Source of the DNA: Branchiostoma belcheri
Lineage: Eukaryota > Chordata > Leptocardii > Amphioxiformes > Branchiostomatidae
Length of the DNA: 64,000 nt
Reading direction: 5' to 3'
Assembly (NCBI RefSeq): GCF_001625305.1
Contig: NW_017804043.1
Location: forward strand, 731,908 to 795,907
Position numbers and translations under genes: made by a program. Of the stretch, positions 9,601 through 21,600 are shown one piece after another; position 1 is the first letter of the stretch, and every line of letters begins with the position of its first letter. Under the pieces are notes generated by a model, which made no database searches, was not told the DNA's origin, and saw only the letters and a program-made list of their open reading frames with translations.

Positions 9601-12600
9601 GTCACCACAAAACAAGGCTCATGGGAGCCACTCAAAATGTTATGGGTGGCTTGTATAATTACTGTACTACAGAATTGTTTCAGCTGAGCCACCAGATAAC
9701 ATGCCCGTCGCCAGGATTTTGAATAGGGGGGATTCTTCCCACTGCTTGAGGGGACCTCGAGCGCCGAAGGCACGAGGTTCCTAGGTGGGGTTTGGGGGTA
9801 TGCTCCCCTGGAAAATTTTGAAAAATGAACATTTTAAAATGACATTTCGTGCATTTGTGAGAGGATTTCAAAGAAAAAATCAGAGATAAATTTTTATTCA
9901 ATGACAAAGGGAGCAGTTTTTCTACGATTCTAATCTATCTTTTCATTAGAGAAAAATCTTGGACCTTTACATAAAAAGTGGACCAAAAAGTGGACCTTTG
10001 AGCCNNNNNNNNNNNNNNNNNNNNNNNNNNNNNNNNNNNNNNNCCCCCTGGCTACGGGCATGGATAAGTATGACCTATAACCTCTGTGCTTGTTCCCCCC
10101 TCTCTTCAGACCGTCCATCCAGCAGAAGTGCCTCTCATTCCAAACCTCCGTCAGACGATTCTGGTTTCCATAGCAACCAATCCAACCATCACGCAAAAAG
10201 AACACCGAAGGTCGCAGCACATGACCTTGACATCCGTGTAGAGGACGAGGAAGGAATCGGGAGCACGGCTATCTCTGATGTCAGCAAATCTGGTGTACAC
10301 AGGTTAGTGATGATGTCAGCACTTTATGTGAAGTACTCTGAACATAATGTAGTTCTTTTTTCTGATCTTAAAGCACTTGAAGTGTTCATTCTTAAGTCAG
10401 GTGCTCTTAAAGGAAGTCCTTGAAAAACAGATGAAATCTATGAAAAAGATGATGAATTTTTTTGTTATTTGCAAAAATTTTGACAGAAACAAAAGAAGTG
10501 TAAACATCAAACTTGACAGTGAATGAAAAAGTGCCCAAACTAATTATAAGCTGAATTAGTACCCAAAAAGTATCAAGATATTTCACCCTCTTCTTTTGTT
10601 TTGTCAAGTGTTTGTTCAGCTTTATGTCTCAAGTGCGATGTAGTGGTTGGTTGAAGTACTGATTAAATTACATGCAATTTTCTGACTGCAATTTTCACTG
10701 GTACATGTACTTGTAGTTAGCATTCTGTCCAAAACGTAGAAAGAATTCTTCTAAATTCATTGTAGAGCAGGGTTTAACACTTGTAATTGTTGACTTTAAC
10801 ATTCTGTGGTTGACTGCTTAGAAACTTGCTTACTCTTGTTTCCTAAAATGTTGTAATTTTTTTGTCTTGTTGTTAACTGTCCAAAACGTATAGCAAGACT
10901 TCCTCTGATTTGATTATGAAACAGGGCTTTACACTTAAGATCTTAGAGTTTGAAACATTCTGTGATTGACCGCTTGAAAACCTGTTTACTCTTTCTTCTC
11001 ATCCGGTTGGTAAGTCACTGAGTGAAGAGGCTCTTTTTACACAACCAAGTCTCTTATTCAGCTGATGTTTCAGTGACTGTCTGTCACCTTCCTGAGGGCA
11101 ATTCTGACTGACCTTTTTTTCTCATGTTTGTCTTGTTGTTTGCAGCAATGTTGAGGAGTCTCCAGTGAAATTGAAAAAGGAAACAAGTAGCAAAATGGCG
11201 ACCCCAGAATCCAGGGACGTGGCAGAACCTACGCAGACAAAAAAGAGCCGCCCAAGTTCTTCGCGAGGTCTGCGTAGCGGAATGATGGCTGGACCAATCA
11301 TGAGCAGCCAAGATGTGAGTTGAACAGTTATTATTACCTCCGGGGAATAAATGGTTTATTGGCCAAACATCACCTGTGCAATCGCAGCCGTATAGTGCTG
11401 AATTTATGCAGGGTTTACAATCAGATGATACAAATGGTAATGATACACATAATAATACACATACTAGTAATACACAATGTCATGATACATATTTGTTCCA
11501 CATTTTTGTGGAACTGCCGCAAGGGTCTGTGCGGCTGCCATTCGGCACCACAAGGTGACCTCAATACGGCTTTCCCCAACTGAAGTTAGGTACCCATTCA
11601 CACTTGGGTGGAGTGAGGAAAGTCGTGTAAAGTGCCTTTCCCAAGGACACAACGTCGGGCGCATGTTCAGACATGTCCCGGGTACGACTCGGGATCGAAC
11701 CTGGGTCTCCCGGTTCACAGTCGATTAATCATAATCAATGAGTCACATTGATTTTCTGCTGTTTCCAGAAAAATAATTTCCTTTTCATCTAGAATATTGA
11801 AAATGTCTCTGCAAAATGCAGACTGCAGGTGGGCATTTCTGACCCAAATAATTAAAATGCCTGCGGCTCAGACTTATAATCAATTGTTAAACATGAAAAT
11901 GTTTATTCAAGACATTATATCCGGTACACAAACATCTAATTACAAAGGCTCAGTGCATGTTGCAGCAAACAAGGAGAAATCTGTGATCACCATGGCACAA
12001 AACAAGGCACTGCTGTACTTCCTACTCCTGGTTTCCAATCAGCTACTGCTCGTGTCGGCGCCAGCTTTACGGTGCCCTGACAGCTGTCGCTCCTACTCCG
12101 TAAACCTTTTGGGAAGGAAGCGAGTGTCCTGTCGCTGCCCAGATAAAAACTGGGTGGGGTCCCCCTGCAGCTGGATTGGGTACCGAGGAACGTACAGCTT
12201 CCCCGCATGTCTCGACGCCATACCAACCGGCTTTGTCGAAGCCACGTCGTCGATCTTCATCAAGCATCTCCGTTCCTCTACCATTTTGGAGCGGTCCTTC
12301 CCCAACAGCCCAGAAGTTCAGTACCTTTGGATCCAGCAGTCCAACGTGTCCACGGTGCAGCCAGGGGCTTTCCAAGGTCTGCCGTTATTGGAAGACCTCG
12401 CCCTTAATGACAACCGTATCTCCAGTCTTGGTACGTACGTCGACAAAAATGTGTATTTTGGGATCCTGATATTTAATTTTGTTGCATTTTTGAAAATAAC
12501 CTTATTTCATAAGTAGTATGAATTGATTCCTCAATAACATCACTAGTATACATGCAGGAGTATTGGTTTGTTTCCACTGAAATTCAAGAACATGAAGACT

Positions 12601-15600
12601 TAAAGAATACAAAAATCAGTTGAGGATTATCATCATGGCAGTTAGTGACAGTTATCAGAAAAAAGGATGTAAAAAATTTGACTTATTAGTAACTTGAAAT
12701 TCTGAAGTTAGTTCAGAAGAGGAGCAGTAAGGTTGGTAATTTGGCATTGTTAATCATTTCATTTCATTTTTATGTTGTGCACCCAAAATATATTTAAGTA
12801 CACCTAATTTTTTTGGTTATGTGCACATGAGTGCATCTAATTAGAAGAAAGAATTTCGACTATGTGGATCACACAAATGTGGCCAAGCCTGGTTGAACCG
12901 GATTTGGAGCATTTTCACTGGGGTTATGTTGACTGGATTGATTCAGTTGCTAATCTATTCAGCTTGATTGTGTGGTGTTTGTTTGGCACCTCAATAATCA
13001 ATAATTATTACAGTAACTACAAAAAAATTCCTGCAAACTTAAAATAATTTATAATATTCTGTTTTGTTTGTCCACAGAACCCGATACCTTCCTTGGGCTT
13101 GAGAAGGTAAAAAACCTCAACCTTCAAAGGAACGCCATTTCCGTCATACCCCAGCATGCATTCCGCGGCCTGCCTCTCCTTGAGAGGTTGAGGTTGAACA
13201 AGAACCGTCTGCGTTCCGTGCCCGTCGACGCACTGCTGCCGCTTCCGGCACTGAAGTTTGCAGACCTGGTAACGAACCACATCACCACGATCGACAGCCA
13301 AGTCCTGCGTCTGAGACACAACCAGACCTTTCGGCTGATGTTGACAGACAACCAGCTGAAATGTGACGCCAATCTCACCTGGTTCATCTGTAACCTGCCA
13401 GAGTTGGGTCACATCTTTGGGCGTGACTTCCTGAGGTGTGGGTCGCCTGCCAACCTGAGCGGAATTCTGCTTGCCACTGTGAGGAAGGACATCGTCGGTC
13501 AGACCAATATGGGCTGGTCACCACAGGACATTAGATTGGGAAGATGCGACGAAACGTCCACCATTCCCACAGACATGCGGCACACAAATGCCACCCTAGG
13601 CTCAGAGTACCAGGCTACAACAAGCCAGGCTACAACCGGGACTGACATAATTGTCACTCCTCCAAGTTTTGGCCCAATCCTCCCCAAGGAAGACGACAGT
13701 TACCACGTCAGTGCCGTCATTATGGCTGTTGCTGTGCCCCTCCTCATGGTGTTGGCATGGGTGGTTGTCATCTACTTATACGAACGCTGTCAGGACACAG
13801 GTCTGGCCCCCCACAACGCCCCCGCTGAACCAGATGGAAACTCCGCCCCTTCGGACAGAGACTCAGTCACAGGCAGACAACCAAGTCCTGCTCAGGACCA
13901 GACATCAGAGGGCAACGATGACATTGAGCCGTACGCTGTGTCATACATGGATGTGTCTGGGAAGGGGAAAAATGGCAAGCTTTTTCCCTACGCAACAACT
14001 TCCTTTGCTAACATCCAGCCAAGGGAACCAGACAACGATGACATGCAGACAATTGAAGACACCGATGACATTGAGCCGTATGCTGTGTCATACATGGATG
14101 TGTCTGGGAAGGGGAAAAATGGCAAGCTTTTTCCCTACGCAACAACTTCCTTTGCTAACATCCAGCCAAGGGAACCAGACAACGATGACATGCAGACAAT
14201 TGAAGACACCAATGACATTGAGCCGTATGCTGTGTCATACATGGATGTGTCAGGGAAAGGGAAAAATGGCAAGCTTTTTCCCTACGCAACAACTTCCTTT
14301 GCTAACATCCAGCCAAGGGAACCAGACAACGATGACATGCAGACAATTGAAGACACCGATGACATTGAGCCGTATGCTGTGTCATACATGGATGTGTCAG
14401 GGAAAGGAAAAAACGGCAAGCTTTTTCCATATGCAACAACCTTAATCAACAAAGATCCAGGGCCACAGCTTCAGCCATACGCAGTGACCCACGATGAAGA
14501 CCCAGGGCCACAGCTTCAGCCATATTCAGTGACCCACGATGAAGACCCAGGGCCACAGCTTCAGCCATATTCAGTGACCTACGATGAAGACCCAGGGCCA
14601 CAGCTTCAGCCATACGCAGTGACCCACGATGAAGACCCAGGGCCACAGCTTCAGCCATATTCAGTGACCTACGATGAAGACCCAGGACCACAGCTTCAGC
14701 CATACGCAGTGACCTACGATGAAGACCCAGGACCACAGCTTCAGCCATATTCAGTGACCCACGATGAAGACCCAGGGCCACAGCTTCAGCCGTATGCAGT
14801 GACCCACAATGAAGACCCAGGACCACAGCTTCAGCCATATTCAGTGACCTACGATGAAGACCCAGGGCCACAGCTTCAGCCATATTCAGTGACCTACGAT
14901 GAAGACCCAGGACCACAGCTTCAGCCATATTCAGTGACCTACGATGAAGACCCAGGGCCACAGCTTCAGCCGTATGCAGTGACCTACGATGAAGACCCAG
15001 GACCACAGCTTCAGCCATATTCAGTGACCTACGATGAAGACCCAGGGCCACAGCTTCAGCCATATTCAGTGACCTACGATGAAGACCCAGGACCACAGCT
15101 TCAGCCATATTCAGTGACCCACGATGAAGACCCAGGGCCACAGCTTCAGCCATATTCAGTGACCCACGATGAAGACCCAGGACCACAGCTTCAGCCATAC
15201 TCCGTGACCCACAATGAAGACCCCACACAAGGTACAAGATGCCATACAAGGGCAGGTTATACATCACTGACTAAAGTCACTAACCAACAGACAACAAACG
15301 GCACACAACCGGTCACCCATCCAAGGGGCCAGTCACTTCCAAGATGCAATACACTAGCAGGTTATACTTCACTGACAAATAACACTAACCAACAGACAAC
15401 AAACGTCACCCAACCAGTCACCCAAACAAGGGGCCAGTCACTGCCAAGATGCAATACACTAGCAGGTTATACGTCACTGACTAATGTCACTAACCAACAG
15501 ACAACAAACGGCACACAACCGGTCACCCAAACAAGGCGTCAGTCACTGCCAAGATGCCATACAAGGGAAGGTTATATGTCACTGACTAAAGTCACCGATG

Positions 15601-18600
15601 ATGATGAAACAATCGTGAAACAACCGGTCAACCAATCTGAGGGTCAGTCACTGCCAAGATGCAATACAAGAGCAGGTTATACGTCACTGACTAAAGTCAC
15701 TAACAAACAGACAACAAACGTCACACAACCAAGGGGTCAGTCACTGCCAAGATGCAATACAATGGCAGGTTATACGTCACTGACTAATGTCACTGATGAT
15801 GATGATGATGAAACAATCGTGAAACAACCGGTCAACCAATTAGAGGGTCAGTCACTGCCAGAAGAAGTAAGCATCAAGCCGAACTATGAGAGAGGCTGTC
15901 CAACTACAAGAGACAGTAGGGGTCCTTATGGAATGGACGAGGGACAGGAGGTCCCAAGTGTCAGTAGGGTGCTGTACAGGAGTGGCTCACAGCACACTGG
16001 TGCAGAGGACTGTGGGTCTAAAATCTAATCATTTTGAGGTCTCATCAAGACCTACCCACCTACCAAATATCAAAACAATCCAATCCAATTCTTTCTCCAT
16101 CTTGCCTTATCTACATGTAAAAAATAATAATTGAGTCTCATAAAGACGATGGAGAAATAATCTCTTTGGCATTTTTTCATAATTTAGTACATGTATGCCA
16201 TGTATTCTCCTCAAGGACTGAGACTGTGAGAGCTCGAATCAAAGAGGTGCTGTTTGAAAGTGGTACAATTAATTGCTGGATTTTCTGGATATTTCACTGG
16301 AAGTGTTGAATATTAAAAGCTTACCGGGGTTAATGCCCTTACAACAAACATGTACACAATAATTTATGATTGTAAAATGTATCAAGAATTCGAAGTTGTT
16401 TTGAGATTTATTGAGTTCGTTGCATTGCTTTCCTGCAAGAAATAATATGTATTTTATGGTTTAATTTTATGGATGACATCCTCTGAAGACCCCCAAACTA
16501 GTGTGCGCGGGCGAATAAAAAAATATTCTGGCTAAAAATAAAAGTGCTACTAAACCACAGGAATACAAAGCTGGTATTGTGAATTTGTGACAGTACTTAG
16601 CAACGTATACAATATGCGGCTTTTTGCGGCATTTATGAATCGGGATTTATGAATTTTTGAGTCTCGGAGCTTCGAATTCGATAGCCTGGGTACTCAGCTC
16701 CATTTTGTCACTGACTACCATGGACTACCCAGGCCTAGAGCCAGGCCAGACAGAGCCTCGGTGGAAGTGATGTGTTTTTTTTTTTTGAGGGCGACAGGAA
16801 TTAATGCACGCGCAGATGTCATCCATAAAATTAAGTCAGTGTGGCCTTACAATACAAAAAAGTATCAGTCAGACATATTAATATTCTTAGCTGCATACCA
16901 AAGGGGTATGATGAAGATTTATTACCCATCTTTTTCTTGTATCTATAACTTTTTGGTATATGGTACTATAAGTTGAATGTTTTTTGTTTAAAATTTCTAC
17001 AGAACCGAACATCAAGAAGAGGCCGGGTGCCCTCAACTCGACCCAACTTGGCAATAAACCTGGGGACAGAGAACAAACTGGACTTGACCAGCGTGGACAG
17101 TTCTTCCACCAAATATTCCGAGAGCAAAGTCAGCTCTGGTACCCTAGGAAGCAGTTTAACCAGAAAAGACTCCTCCTCTGACTCCAATCTAGGAAGTGAG
17201 AAGTCACCATATGTTGCAAAAGATCCTGCCAAGAAAATACTAACTACTGAAGAAGAAACCTACCTTGATAGCAAAAGAACCACGTCATCTAGCAAACTTA
17301 TCAAATCTACCAGTCTAGACGAGAGAATTGTCAGCCCAAATGGCGGGACAAGGACTAAAACTCAGGACACACGGAGAAAAAGCGCGGAGCCAGAAAGCTT
17401 GGCAGCAAAACTGGACGGGAAGATATCGCCGCCCCCTAGCAGCTTGAGTCAGAAGCACAAGTCTTCGCCAAACCCTTCGGAGATTCTTACCGACATCAGT
17501 CAAGACACCTTGACAGAACAGTTGGCAGCAAGGAGAGAGGCAAGGGCTAAGACGCGCCCCAAGACAGCTGAGAATGGCGCAAGTAGAATGGACAGACTTA
17601 AAGAAAGATTGAAAAGTGTGGAGGACAGTTTTGACGACAATGGCACCAATAATAGCAAGTCAAGGTACTAACAGCTACACAATTGGAAATTTTGTCAGAA
17701 TTTTTTTTACTGTTTCTTGTGATTTAAGAATATGTGATACTATATTACTTTTTTTCTGACATTTCTTGTAGGAAGTCTACCTCCTCCACTACAAAGAAGT
17801 TTGGTGACATTGAAATGGGAGACGTGGATGACCTTGAGGATGATTTTGGTGACCTTGCCCTCTCTGCACCTGCACCAAGCATCAAGCCATTGGCCGATGC
17901 TCAACCAATCACTGCCGAGACTGCAACTGTAAGCTTCATTCAAATTTTCTACCTGTAAATTCAGTTTTCAAAATTTTAAATGCATATTTGGCTCAGATAC
18001 ATGTACGATTGTGTGATTTCTTCGCTAGACCAAGAATTCTGATAATGCATGCCAAAAAACAAAAACAACAACAGTTACTTATTAAGCAATTAGATATGAT
18101 TTTGGAAACGGTCACTGCGTTTCAGCTAGCATCCACTACCTTTCGTCGGTGACACTGGAGAGTTGTTAGAAAGCAGGTTTATAAGACTAAGTACAAACTG
18201 CCTACCTGCCTATATGCACATGCCAGGTACTGGCCCCTTGCTCCCCTCCATCAGGTACTTCCAGCCAGCTCTATCAAGGGCAATAGTCTCTGCTTCTCTT
18301 AGGGTAAGCCCTGTGTCACTCTGAATCTGGTCTTTCCACCTCTTGGTTGGTCTTCCCCGGAGTCTAGGGTTTTTAAACACCTGGTGGTATGCCTTAGTAC
18401 AAACTATTTATTGATAATGCAAATAAGTGAAGACAAATAACCTTCCCTTCATATATTATGAAATTGTGTTTTCAGGAGTTGAAAACCCTTCTGTTTGGGT
18501 CGGCCTCAGAACAGTTTAATGCAGAATGGAGAAACCAGAGTCTGGGTTTCTGTGACACTGAAGGCCTGAGGTTTGGGATTGTACAGAACAAGGTAGGCTC

Positions 18601-21600
18601 TCATGCAAGGCTTTAAAGTTAAACCCTTGTCCTGTGGAGCCCATATATATATATGGGTTCCACATACCAATAGAATATAGTGCCCTGTATGTGTACGATT
18701 TGGGGGTATTTCTTGTGCAACACATCACACTGCAGTGAAACGCAACAAATGCGGAAGTAACTACGCCACCGCCGGGCAAAAAAGTCAAGGGTCTGTGACC
18801 TGATTAAGACATCAAATTATTGAAATATATGCACGCCAGCAGGACAAGGGTTGAAGGATCACGTTTAGGGAGAAGGGTGTTACACGTATTTTCCAATACA
18901 TGTAGGTGTGATAAAGTCCCACCAATGCTTGTACAAAAAAGAATCAGTACTAAGAACTAAGAAATGTAATTATTACGGCCTAATTTACTTTTTTTCAGCA
19001 ATAATTGTGGGCACCATGTAATTTCTAAACTATATTGCAACTTTCCTTATGATCCTGAAGTGAAGATTTATTTTTTTCTTCTCTTGCTCCTGTAGGGAGG
19101 TCCGTGTGGTGCCCTAGCAGCTATCCAGGCCTGTATGCTGAAGAGACTGTTGTTTGGGGAAGCCAGGGACAAGACAGCTAACCCACACAGGTATACAAGG
19201 AACATTTATAACACATGGTTTTATACATCATTCACTTCCAAGTCTGGTCAAGCAGGCTCGGTCAAGATCTGCAAGGATGGTGCTTTGAAAAAAAAAATCT
19301 TGAGAATAGAAGTTGATGTTTTGCATGAATGATTGGTGTCATCATAGTGCATTCAGGATTCATCAGTAAGTATCATAATAGATATTTACTATTTGTTCAA
19401 GAGGCCAGGGCAAATCTGCCTTTAAAGCTAACACTTAAGAAAAAGGCATCCTTTTTCTTATGCTAAGGCAACATTAAAATTCCAAGGCAATATTTTTGTC
19501 ATTGTATTAAGGACTATATCGAAATGCTGCAAGATTGTTTTTTTCCCACCCCAGACTGTTGAGCCCAGACTCCAGACTAAGATCAGAGAGTCTGGCCCTG
19601 GGACTGGCAGACTTGTTATGGAGGGCTGGCAGGAAGAAACTGGCTGTAGTGGCTATGTGAGTACAACACACATAAAACAAGGAAACCAGACTTTGCCGCC
19701 TCACCTTTACTACTTTGTAACATTTCTGAATTCCCATAGACGAAAATAGCAAGGACTGATGAGGGTGCATTGTGCACACACACAAACTTGCAAGTTACAA
19801 TGTACTTATAGCATGGTTCTGAATAGCATTTTGTATACATTATCTTGTGCATGTCCTGGATCCTACAATAAGCTCCAGATTTGTGTGACTGTTAATCTTC
19901 TGGGTTTTTTTAAACCTCCCTCTCCTCTATCCACCCACAGGCCTTCAGGAAGAAAACAGTTCCATGCTGGAGCCAGATACAGACAGGACAACTTAACAGA
20001 AACTGTGAGTTCTATAATCATGGTACATTGTATATTTTGATCTGTGTGTTTTTACAAATCTTGTTTACGTGTGGAAACACTTCTTTAAAATGTAGTACAT
20101 GTACATGTACTTCTAAACAGGTTGATGACAAGAACATTTTAGGTCCTAGACTGTCTCCCTGCAAATGGACACTCTACACCTTAAGTACATGTCTGTAAGT
20201 GTTAGAACATGGAATAAGAAGTAAGAATGTACGTGTCTGTAAGTGTTATAAGAAGTTTGCTGTCTCCTTGTGCATTAGCTGATGCTGAACAGAGTAGACT
20301 CCCAGGAGGACCTGGAAGCTTTCATAAAACAGAACGTCTCTCTGGTGAGTGATGTGGGAGAACCCACTCAAAGTACAGACTGAGAGCCTGCTTGTAAATT
20401 CCACAGCTGCATTCTTGCTGTTAGCCTGTGTTACACAATACAGTCTCTCACTGTCAGGCTGATTTGGCTTCCTCCCTGTGAGCTTCAGATTCAGCTTTAT
20501 TATGTTAACCGAAGGAAAACCTATTGTTTTGCTCTGTTTCTTCCTCTTCTTCTTCTCCAAACAGTGACCTATGACCTGACCAATGACAATGACATGATTT
20601 GTTGACGTCTGTCACCATGGTGACTGGTGTTGGGTTACGTAATGTTGCAATTTCATGGTCTGCTCTGCTCCTGTCACCATATACTTGTAATACATGTGGG
20701 AGAATAATCTAACTCAAACTTACAGAAAGCCTGTTTGTATATTCAAAAGCTGCAGCACGTTGGCAGAACATACTGCACTTGCGTAAAACCTGTAATGTAT
20801 TGTGCATAGCACTTCCGCAGAACGTCTCATATAAGTTTGTATTTGCGTGCATGTATATAAGGTTAACATCCCGTCTGTAGTTTCCAAATGTTATGTCTGA
20901 AAAGATATCGTCTGCAACAGGCAAACTTCTGATGCAACGTTGACCAAACATCCAACGAAAATCGTGAAAAATCAGGGTTTCGTGCAGGTGCAGTGCATTC
21001 TGTTACTGTTGTGTAAGGTGGTACATGTGGATAATTAGCCAAAAATGGCTACCTCTGCAAACCTTTTAAATTTATTCTTTATCAAACATATTATATAGGT
21101 CACAACTAATTTTATCTCTTGATTCTATTTCAGTTTGAGACAAATCCCTATGCCACTATTTTGGTCCTGTACTCCGCAATCCTGTCCAGGACTATTGACC
21201 AGTAAGGACATTTTTTTTTTCACATAGTAAAGTTGGATAAAATTCATGTATATACCAAACACAAAGATTCATAAATCAAAAACCAAATCGTCAAAGATTT
21301 CCTCAGTCACAATATAAACTTTTTTGTGTTTGGTTAATGTTAAGATTGGCATCGTAACTGTTGTTTTGTTGTCCTCAACAGAGGTGAAGCATGCTTTTTA
21401 AGTACTAGTAGCTGTACTTACATTTGTAGTCTAGTGCATTGTGGCATCGCTACAGCTGGTGTATTTTTTTGGTGAAGATGAAAATTACCGTGTTGCTAAT
21501 ACAAGACGGGGGCTCACCAGACCTCCATACAGCATTGCTTTGCTTATAATATCACAAATATGTATAGTATTTAAAATATGTATTGTACGTTTTAGTGTGA

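Noticed and set aside
11797..11991. N-terminal extension of the LRR receptor upstream of 11992
   Set aside because: The extension is polar and would bury the signal peptide; the ATG at 11992 has the better context.
13651..14445. 264-codon plus-strand frame overlapping the LRR receptor in another frame
   Set aside because: Shadow of the 147-bp repeat; the main frame has the signal peptide, LRRs and membrane span.
14446..15267. 273-codon minus-strand open frame antisense to the LRR receptor tail
   Set aside because: It exists only because the 45-bp repeat has no stop on that strand; the product is a monotonous Ala/Leu/Arg repeat with no start context.
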